The translations under genes were made by a program, and so were the position numbers. The notes under the pieces are model-generated. The model saw nothing but the letters and a program-made list of their open reading frames with translations. It was not told the DNA's origin and searched no databases. DNA of 64,000 bases from Panonychus citri (Eukaryota; Arthropoda; Arachnida; Trombidiformes; Tetranychidae): contig NW_026515545.1 of the NCBI RefSeq assembly GCF_014898815.1, forward strand, positions 1,984,001 through 2,048,000, given 5' to 3'. This document shows, piece by piece, positions 10,392-23,822 of the stretch (the first letter of the stretch is position 1; each line of letters starts with the position of its first letter).

Positions 10392-13300
10392 GAGATTATG
10401 GATTTAGATAGGGAGTGAAACAAAAAAGTCCAATAGAAATGAAAGGATTTCTTTTAAAAATAAAGGCAGAAATTAGGTGTGGTCAGAGGGATTATCATGA
10501 TCTTTATAATGATTCAGGTTTATTTGACTTTTTCTCTGATTCTTTGAAATGAAACCTGTCAGTTATTAATATCATTTCTGCCATGTTGTTGTTATATTTT
10601 TTTCCTCTTTTTTAGTTCTGATTCAACAATTCAACTTTTACCATTAAACTTGATTGTTTGAAATTGGTTGACAATGTTAATTAGACTATTCAATTAAAAT
10701 GAATTGCGATTTTTTTTCCTCTTTCTCATGATTTTATATCATCATGATTAACTTGAAATGTTTTCAATTACATTATATGAATGAGTATAAGGTTTTATAT
10801 AAAAAGTTTCATGTTGATATGTTGATACTTTTCATGAGATTGGACAGATTGATTTTTTTTTCTTTCCTAAAGTTTCAATGTTGTTTAAAAAGTTTCACTT
10901 CAATTCATGGTGATGAAGGAATAAAATTCATTAATTTAACCAAGTAAAAGATGGCACATGAGGAAAATGTTGACGATAACTTTTGATGATACGATTATCA
11001 TGATAATCCAGGATTAGGAAGCTACGAAAATAAATAAATTTGATCAGCAATTAAATATTGAACTTTGGTTTATTCATAAAAATGTAAATATAAAGTAAAC
11101 CTTTTGAATTTAATGTCTTTCGGGATGAGGCATTTGGAATCGCTGGAAATTGTCAACATTAAAGTTTATTGTTTGTTTACCAATAAAGGAAAATAATGAT
11201 TTAAGGTTAGAAAAATTCAAATCTAAGGTAATAAGATGATAAGAAAAGATAACAATCAAATTTAATGTTACACCAGCATTCTAATTGCCATGTTAATCAA
11301 CTGAGAATCGTTATGGAGGACGTTCATTCAAAATATTGAGCTAATCATGAAAGTTGTTACGATTTTAATAATATATTCCATCATAACAATTTACCTAATT
11401 AAATGAGGAGTTAAGTTTGTGTTTTTCTTTTTTTTGTACTATTTTTTATATGATTAAATGATGGAAAGAAAGTTAAGTTAAAAAAAAACTACTCTAAAGG
11501 GTGAGAAGTAAATTATGTTATAAAAGTAATGGAATTGATGATGAACCCAATGAATATCGATATCGATTGATAAATATTGGAAAATGTATGAGAAAGAAAA
11601 GGATTGAGTGTGTTAAGGAGGTGGAATGATAATAATGAAAAGCAATTGAAAGGTATGATGGTCATCATCATGTCGATGGTCAAGATTAAAGAGTATGAAA
11701 GAAAATGAGAAAAGTCAACAAGTTACTCAGAGAATTAGCTGTTTGTGTTTCCACTTAGATAATAATAAGAACCAGTGGTCAGTTTTATCTGTGTATTCAC
11801 ATGATGTACTTGGAATTTTGCGAATGTGAATTGTGTGTGAGAGAGATAGAGAAATCAGATAAGTTCAGAATGGAAAAGAATAAAGTTTCAACTAAGAATC
11901 AGGTGAAAGTCTGTAGTCTAAAGTCGACAAAAGGTAATTTGATAACAAGAGGAAATAAAAAAGAATTGAAATCGATGATAAAGAAAAGAACAGGATTTCC
12001 CCTGTTCCACCAACAAGGAGGGAAATTGAAAAAAGAACGAATAATAAAAGAGATGAAATAAACTGAAACCTTCAGAATTCATGATAACTTATTATTATTA
12101 ATGATTTCATGAGAGAAGAAGGTAGAATCCTAATGCTGCTCTGGATTCTCCCTGGTTTTAAATGGTGACTTTTTGAATCTTCACTTGTTTCATAATTTAA
12201 TCATCTATTGATATTTAATATATAAAATTCATCTGAACCTTACGATATCGAATACATAATAACAGTTATTCAACATAATATTAATATCACAATATTGTTT
12301 TTTTTTCTGTGGAAAAAAATTTCAAAAAATTGAATAGAAATTGAACATTTCGAAAAATTGATTCTTCTATTATGAAAGTGTATCAGGTTTCTACCATTAT
12401 TAATAGTTAATCAAAGCTCTAATTGTAATCAGTTATCTCGAATCAAGATAAATCCTCATAGATGAGAAAAGTTTCATTTCTTGTCAATTAATTTCGTTTT
12501 TTTGCTCATTTAAATTACGCGCTTTTCTTTTTTATTTCGCAATCTTTCAATAGCTAAATGCTTTTCCTTTAGAATTAAGTTCATTTTCTCGAAGAGAATT
12601 AATTTTTCTTCTCCAATCCAATAGATTACAAAAGAATTTGAAAAAATCTCTTAACAACTGAGATCGATTTCTTAAAAGAGATACACAAACTGATTCGATC
12701 AACAAGTGAGGAAAGAAAATGATTGAAAAGTTGTAAATGACCATTGTCCATCTATTGTGATAGAAAAACATTTTCATCTATTAATTCAATTAAACACTCC
12801 AATAGAAATTAACAATGAAAAGAGTTAATCAATTGATGGGATAAAAAAAAACTTTTCATCTGATTGAACTTTTGTTAAGATTAAAACTAAATTAACAATG
12901 AGAGAAAGTTAATTTGATTGAACAAAATGAAAGATCAATAAGTTAATAGATACGAAATAATAAATTGTTCATATCCATGTTTCCATCAATATAACTGATG
13001 AGTAAGATTATATTCTGATTTCAATAGAAGAAAAAAAGTTTCCCCTCTAAACATAATATGATATGGAAAAGATATTGATGAAAAAAAATTCGAGATCAGA
13101 TAAAATCATTGACATTTACAAGAAAGAGTATTGATAGATGATTGGTTTCTCTTTTGGTTTATCAAGACAAGATTTTTTGGAAATTAACAGAATTCAGGGG
13201 AAGATTGAATTTAGATCAGTTAAACGAACCGAGAATTGAACTTTACCAGAATACTTTTGATATCTTTGAGAACAATAATTCAGAATTTTATTATCATCAT

Positions 13301-16030
13301 GCTGCTCATACTGAAAGGAAAATGTAGATTCTTATATACCTTGTTGCATGTTACCTTCCAGTTACCATGTTTGCTGAAGGGAAAATGAATCTCACAAAGA
13401 ATGATAATGATAAAGTTCTGGAATAAAAAAAAAGTCATCCAAACATCTCAATCTATCTTGTTAATGGTAAGAAAAGAAAGTGAAAGTCGAAATAAGTTGA
13501 TTATTTTCATGATAACTGAAAATAACAAGCATCACCTTCACGATCACTATCACAGTAGATAAAATGATCTTGTTTCTTGTAGATTAAATGAAAAGGGTTT
13601 CAATGAAATGAGGAAGATGATGATGAGCGTCATCATCATGGCGACCAAATTAGGTAATCAAAAACAACGAGAGAAAACAATTGATGAGATTCCCTTTGAG
13701 ATTTAAGATGAAATTTGATGTCAGTGTTTTCGCAAAGGTGATTAGTTTCCCTTAAGCGATAATATTCAAGTTAATCTTTTTTCTACTCAAATTCTAAGAT
13801 TAGAAAAAGAAAATAATTGATCTCAATTGGGGTGAGTAGAGATAAGTTGACTTTGTTTCCCCCTCTCTCACTCTTTCTCTCTCTATCTCTATCTCACTCA
13901 CTATCATGAAAACCATTCTCATCATCATTTACTTTGATACAGATAAAAATGATTAAGATTTTTTCTGATTTTCTATGAGGAGGTTTCATATTCATGAAGA
14001 TCATCAAGTTTCACTATTTATTAAGATGGTTTGAATTTAATGAGAACCAAACAAATGACAAGAAATTCACATTGAATATCAATTAATATAATGAAAGGCA
14101 ATCAGTTGTTAATTGGAATTGACTGAATTCTGATTTAGTTGTCATGGTAAATCATGAATCTTAAGATACAAAATAATATCCAAGAGTAAACATTTAACGT
14201 GATACGAATTGTTAACGTTTATCTAATAGATTCATTAACGATTATAATTCAGGATAATATTTTAATTATATTTATCATGTTAAAGGATAATTCAATGATA
14301 AGATTTTGTTTTCCTTTTATATTTTCACAAGTTGGTCAAAAGAGAGTAACTATTTGACCTGAAAGGTTTTCATGAGATCTATCATGATAATAATAATAAT
14401 AATAATAGTTTTCCAATATAAACCATCATGTATTACATGATAGAATTGTTCATTTCAGAGTAACAATAATCAACCAATGAAACTGAGATAGAAACATGAG
14501 AGTAACATAATCTCATGGATTTGATGACGAAAAGAATATGGAATGGAAAAGAAAAAGGGAAAAAAATTGTTCTCAATGAGAATTAAAGTGAAACCTCTTT
14601 TGTTTGGATTCCCTTTCGAATTGCATTAAAGGTTTAAAGATCGAAAGATCATAATGATAACTCTGTTAATCGAGAAACTTATTACCATTAGAACTTGAAA
14701 AATATTGGATAGTAAGAGAAAATAGGATTCTGAAAGATAAATACCTCTAGTGTATTATAATAACCCGATCTATCATCAATATATCATCAATAAAATTCTT
14801 ATCCCACTCCACTTGAACATTCTCATTATCGTTTTCATCTTCATCTTCTTCATTTTTCCACCATATCTCATTTTCCATTAATGAAGTTTCCATATATATA
14901 CGCATTTATGATATAATACTTTTCCTATTGGATATTCATCATCTTCTTCAAGTGCTATTCAAATGATATTATCTATATCACTATACGATAATATTATTGT
15001 CAGTATTTGTCAATATCACTTCCCATAAGTACCTTAGTCATCTGGTAACATGAAAATACAAAATTGTCTGTAAGATTATCCCAATGCAATCAGATCATGA
15101 CTACAAACCCTAAGATTAGTTTCAATAGATTAGTTAGAATTGTCTATTTGGATTCATCTATGAATCTATCTGTATTTACCTCATCAATGTTTAATTAGCA
15201 TTCTCTTTGTCAGAAATATTGTATTCAGCCTGTTGTTGTCATAAACAACAGGAAACATTAAGGTCCATCTTCTTGTTTAATTGTCTTTGCAAATACTATG
15301 ACAGTTATTCATTAGCTGACCAACACAAATTAATGTAAATACATTGAAAATTGGAAACATAATCAACCTAATTGGATACACTGGTTGATTCTGACAGTTG
15401 AACAATCAAAATATACACAAGGGGTATTCCAAAATTTCACCAGTTTACTGGATATTTTGTTTTCTCTTTCACTCATTTAATGATAATAAAATCAACTAGT
15501 CAAAATGTTTTATGTTAATATCAATTGAAATAACTAGAAAGTAAAAAATCCTCCATTGATTATACTTTTTTTGTATTTGATTGTAAATCATTTTTGACAC
15601 AATTCAAAGTTTTACAATTACTATAAATTTTATTAAAATGAATTGATTGTAATTTGATTGATTGATTGAACATTGTGTTTACATCGTTATTGTTATCAAG
15701 TGATTCAAGTCTCTCTCGACAATAATTAAACCATGAGAATCATTTTAATCTAATTATCTAATAAAAGAGTGATGAAAATTAATATTGATCCGTTGTTATT
15801 ATTAGTTACACATAAAGTTATTTGTTCAAACTCGAAAAAAAAAGGTAAAGTCCAACAATAAGGTAACTCGAAACTAACCTAGAAGAAAAAAGTTTGTGAT
15901 GATAAAATAAGAAGATGAAGAGTCGAAAATGAGTAAAGTGTTGACATGGAAAAGGTTGAGGAGATGAGGTGTATTTATTGTCATGGAGATGGAATCTGTT
16001 TATTCAGGAATTTCAATATTCTTATTATAT

Positions 16031-16060
16031 ATAAATAAATAAATAAATAAATAAATAAAT
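16031..16060. repeat. AAAT tetranucleotide microsatellite
   Basis: About seven and a half uninterrupted ATAA/AAAT units. Confidence 0.9.
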
Positions 16061-17390
16061 TTCTCTTTCAGGGGAGAATGAGAGAGAAAATGAAAATACT
16101 ATCGAGGAACAGCTTTTAGTACAAAAGGGTATGGAAAAACTGAGAATTGTAAGAATTGAAAGAGAGAGAGAGGAAAAGATAACCTCTAATCTCTGGAGTG
16201 AAAAGTGAATGAACAAAATGGTAGAACTTTTTTTTTATTTGTATTTACGAGCGAATCATCCTATCATCAAAATCAGAACATTTCATAATCGAAATGATAT
16301 ATAAACCATGTAAAAGGCTTAACAGAAAAAAACTACGATCTTGGCATAGAAAATCAAATAAACTCTCAATTTCTGAACATTCTGAGATTACAAAGCAATC
16401 ATTGAACTCGATTATAGTATAATATTTATATAAAGCTAATACTGAACTTTTGAATTAATATATATTATTATTATATCCAATTGGAAGTTTCAAATTCATG
16501 TCCAAATGGATATTTGGACATTGTAATGATGATATGGTTAATGATAGTGTCTCAAGGTCTTTGTGAGGATAAAAAACTATCATTGAGAATCAACTGAGTT
16601 AAAGTTACATGAAGAGACTTGGAAAAGGGAAAGAAAAAAACTCCAACCATGAATTGACATTGTTCAGGATGATTGTTTGATTGAGATTAATTCATTCTAA
16701 TGCTTTTGTTTATCATCATCATCATGATTTCTGTTCATCTCAAACACAAATAGACAAAAGCTACAGGGTGAGAGAAAGAGAAGAAAACAAAAATTACTAA
16801 TCTAATGTAACCATAATTCAATTGATAATCATGAATTGAGGTTGTTCCAAGTTCACTTGAATCGAGGATAAAGAAATGGAGATTGAGATGAAGATGAGAG
16901 TTTATCCTAATCTAACGACTGTTGATCCCTTACCTTTGTTTTGGGTTGTAAATTATCTTATCATTTAATCTGAAAGGTGATTAGCTAATTGTGATTAGAT
17001 TTTTTACTTATTCTTCTTCTTCGTCTTTTTCTCTTATTCTTTTCCTCTGTATTGAATCAACTGGTTCACCCTTTATAACAATAGACAAAAAATGTTCAGT
17101 GTTTTCCCATGAAATTGATCATACACATGAAACTCATCATTGAGATGTAGTTAATGTTATATAACATTTGTAGATGTTTACAAATGTTCAAAGTTTATCT
17201 CTCCATAGGAATTGAGCTTTTTTCTTTCTTTGCTAAGATACAATTCAACTCGAATCATGAAATATCTTCATCATGACTCTCGGAACAATTTTCCTTATAA
17301 AACATTGAGAGATATTTTTTTCTCCTTCTTCACTTTATTTACCTTATTATCCATTGAATCAATCACAATACAATTACAATTGATTTAATT

Positions 17391-17395
<5 letters not shown>

Positions 17396-17460
<65 letters not shown>
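17396..17460. repeat. CT dinucleotide microsatellite
   Basis: An uninterrupted 65-bp TC run, one of the longest perfect arrays in the window. Confidence 0.95.
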
Positions 17461-17463
<3 letters not shown>

Positions 17464-20271
17464 ATAATACAATTAGTTCACCTTTTTAACAATCAATTTG
17501 TAATCAATTAGCTCAAAGATTACACATCACATGTAAATCAAATCTAATTAAATCTAATGGTAATTAAAATGAAATCACTAACAATTATCAGTTAGATAGT
17601 TTTTCCAAAATCAAAGTGATTTTTGGTGTTTCTCATCAATTATCAGTAATTAACTAAATCGTCACTCTTATTGATCATATAATTAAAATATACTAATAAT
17701 GATTATTGCATTGGGATTTCATTCATTTACTTTGATCAATTTTTTTTTTCATCTTCTCCATATCAAAGATTATCAATTACAATTAACTATTCAATTCTGT
17801 TGATCCATTTTGAGTGATATCATAAATACATTTATTATCATAATAATAATACATGTAACATGAACATCGTACATACATAAATGTTATTTATTAATGATAA
17901 TGATGAAATTGTTTCATTTATTATAGTTGATTGATTTTCACGTCTCAATGAATTATGATAATATTAAACATCTCATTTATTAGTTTATTTAATGACAGTA
18001 TAATTATACTAAATCAATGGATTGTAATCAGAATAGTTTCCATGTTAATAAGTTAATTGTTATCAACATGACAGTTAAAAGTTAAACATCATATCTCTCA
18101 ATATTATTTTGATTGTTCATCCAACTTATTAATAAATTGTTCTGATTTTCCTTGTCAAATTAGATTGTATTAACAAATGATAATAAAATCACAAATTAAT
18201 TTAGTCTATTCAATTTCACCAAATTAAAAGTCGTGTAAATTTGTTCAATGATTAGTTATTAATAATATTCAACAGTTAATTGTTATCGATTGAACTTCAC
18301 TAATTGTTCAGCTAAATTGTCATGATAAACATTTCCAAATTTTCAAGTTACCAACTGATTTTCAAGTTGATTTATACTTGAAGTTGATGGTCAATCGGAT
18401 TGACCTCTTGACGGCTCTCAAGTGTCCACTCTGTATTTATCTCTGTTTATCTTGTGTATATACACCAAGGTAAAAATTACATTTGATTGGATCTCTCTCT
18501 CTCTCTCTCTCTATTTTTTTACAAGTTAAATTGACAATTGTGATCAGTAGCTAGTAAACTACCACTTAATTAGATTGTTGATTAAACTTGTAAACTGAAT
18601 TAACCTTTAATTGTCTAACTGACAATGTCCAGGATGTCAGCATGAAACGTTTGACATAAAGTGACGATTTCCTCAATAACAATTACGATTCCCAAACATA
18701 TCTTAACTTTTGTATCGTCTATTTTTTTTCCTCTTGGAGTTTTCAAGTTTTTCCATAGAACCGGAAGTAATTAACAAATTATCGATTTAAATGATCTAAT
18801 AATTGGAATTTTTCAATTCTCTCCTTTTTTGGTTTTTTCCTTGAAACCGGAACAATAGTTTTCCACTTACCGTTATCATGTTGATGAAAGATGAACATGA
18901 TCATAATAATAATAAGGGTGCGCAACAGATAAACTGATAATTCTGTACATGAGCAATTCTGCCGATCATTATGAGAAAGAAAGAAAAAACTCTGATGATA
19001 TTATCTTATCATCTTAAATGATATTACACTTATAATATTTATTAGTTATCATCTACCAGCGCAGAGAATTTATTTATATTATGATAATATTAAGTTACGA
19101 TCATCAAGTTGACTTTTATCTCTTACAATTTTCTCCTTCTTTCCCTGTAGGTGACCAATTGAACAAGTTTCAACATGTTAACCTAACGATATTCATGAAT
19201 GGATTCTGACCGATACAAGTAATAGACAGAAATTAAGAGCATCGGAAATGAAGATGAATAGAAACATAAAGAAAAGATCCATTAATATATCTTCATCTTT
19301 CTATTTTCCTGTCTACTTTTCTGTCTATTTTCATTCTTCTTTCTCCTAATTCTGATCAACATTATCATTTATACATTTTCCTTCAGTAACCAATGTAATT
19401 GTTGTAAATCAAACGATTACTTCAATTCAATTAGTAACAATACTTAATAATTCACTTGAATGTTATAATCTTTTTTTTTCTTACTTTTCTATTACTTAAA
19501 AAGATTTGATCATCATCATCATCATTAGTGAAACTATTGGAACTTATCAATAATTTCAAATTGAATGGTTAAAATTGAGATATTCATCCAGAATAATGGT
19601 CAACATCCAGATAGATGACCATTAACATGGTCCAGTTCAAATATATAATCCAAGTTATTTACTAAACTTTCAGTTCCCTCATAGTATTTATATTATCACC
19701 TTTTTGTATTTTCATCAATAACCTTACTTATTATTATTATTATCGTTCTCATAACCAGCATCGTCTAAATTGTTATCAATTTAATCATAGACTTTTCCTT
19801 TCATAATCATAATCATCATTATCATTAAATTACACAAATAATGAAAGTTAGAAATTAATTTCTCAATTTCTTATATCATCTTTCATGATTATCCAAATAA
19901 TTGAAATAATATCATGATGAGAATGACAGAAACTATTAACTTGTTCATGTCAAAGATTCATGATTATAAAGGGGGAAAAAATGAATCCGATTAACTTAAT
20001 ATAATACCATGAATATCAGAATCTATTAACATTTTCATCAAGATTGAAAAACGATCACAGAATTGATTAGATTTCTGGGGAAAAAAAAGTAATTAAGAGT
20101 CGAAATTGTTGATCATCATCTCGATGTCATCAATTGATAATATATAATTTTTTTTTTCGTTCTCTGGTTTGATTAATTGATTTAAAAGAATATAATTTAC
20201 TTACAATTGATTAACAAATTTGATTCAAGAGTAAATGATGAGGAAAATTTATGAAAAATATTGTTGTTGAT

Positions 20272-20314
20272 AAATGATGATGATGATGATTTTGATGATG
20301 ATTTTGATGATGAT
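20272..20314. repeat. GAT trinucleotide microsatellite
   Basis: An array of GAT units with two TTT interruptions. It is typical of the ATC/GAT runs scattered through the window. Confidence 0.85.
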
Positions 20315-20635
20315 AGGATGAATATTAACTTACACACAATGTCCATGGATGTATTGATTAACTTTTAACTTGAAAATCCATTTACAGCAATCAGTTAATT
20401 TAGTTTGTTATTTTTTTTTCTCTTCAATAATTTTCGTTCAATGGAAATAAATTTTGATTCTACCTTTTTATTTTCACACCACAGAGTAAAAGTTATTACA
20501 TGGGATTTATATTCTGATATAATAATAATAATAATAAGATGATAATGATAACGGTTGAGGAGAAATTTGTTCTGTATGAGATTAGATGAAGATGAAACAG
20601 AATTGAAAAGAAAAATATATATAAGAAACTTCCAG

Positions 20636-20755
20636 CTGTTCCAAGTGAATTCTAACTGAAAACTAAGCAGAATGTTCATAACCCATGTTATGTTCAATTG
20701 AATAATACGCATGGTTAATGTTATCGACCATTTAACTTTCGAGTGAGAATCAGTT
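20636..20755 (-). repeat. 120-bp dispersed element, inverted copy of 27997-28115
   Basis: Its reverse complement matches 27997-28115. A 57-bp block (20699-20755) is identical to 27997-28053. The next ~50 bp are about 70-75% alike, and the far edge is again identical over 14 bp (CTGTTCCAAGTGAA, 20636-20649). It lies 720 bp upstream of TRIT1. It is not protein-coding in any frame I checked. Confidence 0.85.
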
Positions 20756-21478
20756 CAGATATGTACAGTTGATGGAAGGAGAAAATAATATATAAAGTTA
20801 TCATCATCGCCGTAATATCAACAATATTGGTAATCCTAATGATCTGTAGCTGGGAATGAATTTTGATAGTTACCGATGAGAATGTTGATCTTTTTTTTTT
20901 AAAGATACGATTTAGAAAACAATCAAAGTTAAATTACTTTTGTTGTTGTTGTTGTGTTGACCTAATTGTCTATTGTTGTTATTGACAGTTCTCAATGGGC
21001 AAGGATGAATTTCGATCAGAATTAATCTGGAGAGTTAATTATAAAGATATTATTCTTCCGTTGGATTATATACTGCATGATTTGAGAAAAAAAAAGAAAA
21101 GGAAAATATAAATTATTCAGTTGATTGTTTTTTTCTTTCGGTGGTTTTGATTAGAAATTGATTGCGAAAATATTTACTCTCAAGATTTTACAAGTATTTC
21201 CAATTATCAGGATATCTATCAGACAACTGAATCAAAATTGTTCATTGGAATGGAAAGAGAGGAAGAAAAATTTATTTTCTTATTGATCAATAAATGAACA
21301 TCATCAAAATGAAAAGAAATCAAATTTTTAATCAATAATTTTTTTTTCGAACTTCAACTAGCCTGCCCTCTGGTGTTTCTTTTTCAAACTATTCGGGTGC
21401 CGGTTGTTTGGTTTACGTTTTTGGTGAATTTGTTTACATTTGGTTTGTTGATGTTTCGTTAATTTGATTGAATCGAAA

Positions 21479-23062
21479 ATGATAAAAACATTAATTAGGT
21501 TGATTTATCGGTTAATCAAGAAGGATAAAGTTCCTGTGGTGTTTATATTTGGTCCAACTGGTGTTGGTAAGACTAAATTGTCCATTGAATTGGGTAAACA
21601 TTTTAACTCTGAAATAATATCAGCTGATTCTATGCAGGTAAGATGATTAGAAATTTGGTTGTTCGAATTTAATTTTAATTTTTAAATTCTTTTCTTTTCC
21701 TTTTCAGCTTTATAAGGATCTCAATATAATTACTAATAAAGTTACCGAACAAGAGAAACAAGGAATCAATCATCATCTAATAGATTTCGCTGATCCACTT
21801 CATCCTTTTACTATTGTTGATTTTAGAAATCGTGCCTTACCAATCGTAAAGTTTTCTCGTAAATTTGTTACTTTTTGTTATTTTTTTCTTCTTCTCCATT
21901 CAATTAATTATTCATTTTCTGTGATATTTTGTGCTTCTTTCTTTTTTCTCTTGTTCTATTAGATTGATGAGCTGATTGCGTGCCAAAGGATACCAATAAT
22001 CGCTGGAGGAACAATGTATTATGTGGAGAGTCTTCTTTATGAAATATTGATTGAACCTGATAAACGTGGAGACAATTTGGTTATTGATGATGATGAAGAG
22101 CAATTAAGAGGGATGATTGATTCAGGATTTGTTTACGATGATTCAATTACAGCAAGTGAACTATTTGCCCGACCAATTTTACCTAAGGCTCTTAGATCAG
22201 TTTCTTCGGAAGTTCTTCACTCAATTCTGGCCTCAGTTGATCCCGAAGGTGCGGCTAGTTTACTTGCCAATTCAAAGCGAAAAATAATTCGAAGTCTTCA
22301 AGTTTACCAGCAAACTGGAAGGAAACACTCAGATTGGATTAAAGAGCAAAGATCCAAAGGTGGAAATAGATTCGGTGGTCCATTACGTTATCCTAATTCC
22401 ATTATACTCTATCTTACCTGTGATGAAACAGGTAAGTTGCAATCAATTGGAAATTTAATCAAATCATAACTGAGATTGGTATTTTTTTTTGTTTTCTCAA
22501 TCCAATTATAGTTCATAATAAAAGGTTAGATGAACGAGTTGATCAAATGATTGAACAAGGATTGATTGATGAATTAATCAAGTTCCATGAAAACTATAAC
22601 TTGACACGATTAGAGCAAAAACAGTGAGTACATTTGATGTATTAAAAGCTCGAGTACAAATTGTTGAGTTAACATTTGATTTCATTTTTAAATTTCCATA
22701 GAGTTGCTGATTACACTGAAGGCATTTTCCAATCAATTGGATTCAAAGAGTTTCATGATTACCTCATGTTAGATTGTGATGAGAAAGCAACAGAAAAAGG
22801 TGAAAAACTATTGAATTCAAGTATTGAGAGACTTAAATTGGTAACTCGTAGATACGCTAGGAAGCAAAAGAAATGGATTAAGAATCGATTCATTAATGCA
22901 ACTGATAGACCGACACCCGATATTTTTCAATTAGATACAACTGACCTTTCTCAATGGGATGACCAAGTGAAAAACAGAGCAATTGAGATAATCAATCTAT
23001 TTAGTCATTATCAATCTTATCCGAAAAATTTGACACCAATTAGGAAAAGTATATTCATTTGA
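21479..23062 (+). CDS. TRIT1: tRNA dimethylallyltransferase (MiaA/TRIT1 family)
   Basis: Transfers an isopentenyl group to N6 of A37 in tRNAs reading UNN codons, in mitochondria and cytosol. Five exons (21479-21637, 21708-21845, 21963-22431, 22512-22623, 22702-23062) join in frame to 412 residues. Visible motifs: the P-loop GPTGVGKT (residues 25-32); the substrate-binding SADSMQLYKDL spanning exons 1-2; PIIAGGTMYYVESLL (110-124); and the conserved RSLQVYQQTG segment. ATG 21479 is chosen because the open frame further upstream has only a TTG. The basic, hydrophobic start (MIKTLIRLIYRLIKK) would suit a mitochondrial targeting sequence. The protein ends shortly after the catalytic domain, so the matrin-type C2H2 zinc finger found near the C-terminus of the human and yeast enzymes is absent. 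It is convergent with NPLOC4. Confidence 0.95.
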
Positions 23063-23078
23063 TGAAACAAATTCAACA

Positions 23079-23084
23079 AATAAA
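23079..23084 (+). terminator. TRIT1 polyadenylation signal
   Basis: A canonical AATAAA lies 17 bases after the TRIT1 stop codon. Confidence 0.6.
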
Positions 23085-23541
23085 ATCTGAATGTTGATTA
23101 ACAGTATTGAGAATAGTCATCAGTTAATTGTTTCCTAAGTAAGTTAATCCAATTTGATTGAATGGAATGAAAAGTTTTCCAAATTTTTTCTTATTATTTA
23201 CCAAATCAATGTGGAAACTAATCAATACCAGGACATAGGTAACAAATTGATTCTTTTTCCTTGAAAGATCATTTGATTTATTTTAAGATTAATTTTGAAC
23301 AATCTTATTAAATTAAAGAGTCGTCCAATTTCATGATTGTTGATTGTTAATTGTTAAGCTAAAATTGTAATGACAATTCGTATCCTATATAATCATATCC
23401 TAATCCTAGTTTTTTTTTCATCGTTACAAAAAAGAAAGAGGGAGAAAGAGAGAGAGAGAGAGAGAAAAGTGTGGGTATGTGTTTAAAGATGAATTTGTTG
23501 GAGAATTAACAAAATGGCAAATCAAATTAATTGTCGATAAA
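23085..23541. other. Convergent 3' intergenic region of TRIT1 and NPLOC4
   Basis: About 480 bp separate the two stop codons. The region holds an AG-rich run near 23440-23465 and a TTTATT at 23277-23282, which reads AATAAA on the minus strand and could serve NPLOC4. No coding sequence is seen. Confidence 0.5.
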
Positions 23542-23791
23542 TTAACCAGAGTGCCTTGGTAGGCCACACATTTCACAGCTTATAGATTCTGTTGGATTTT
23601 CGAAAGTACAAAATGAACAAGACCAGATTATTGTCACATCATTGGTGCTACTTGAAGAGGTCGCAGCTCTTGAAACGTTGTTACTTGATGATGATTGTGA
23701 GGGCACAGATGAGGCTGTAATAATAATGGATAGAAAAGAGAAAAATTAAATTGTTAGCAAATTGAGACAAGGAAACAATTGGTAAATAGGA

Positions 23792-23822
<31 letters not shown>

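Larger units (their letters stand above)
10392..20635. other. 10.2 kb gene-poor intergenic region
   Basis: No gene could be supported. The few open frames (for example 10744-10947, 11801-12061 and 20395-20712) lack domains and conserved composition, and several lack an ATG. Contents are ATC/GAT trinucleotide runs, an AAAT array (16031-16060), a CT array (17396-17460), a shorter CT run (about 18491-18512) and a 9-bp-stem palindrome at 15229-15252 (CCTGTTGTT...AACAACAGG). Confidence 0.6.

Noticed and set aside
11801..12061. Open frame of 86 codons, plus strand
   Set aside because: Lys-rich AT-driven composition, no domain, and no exon or promoter context.
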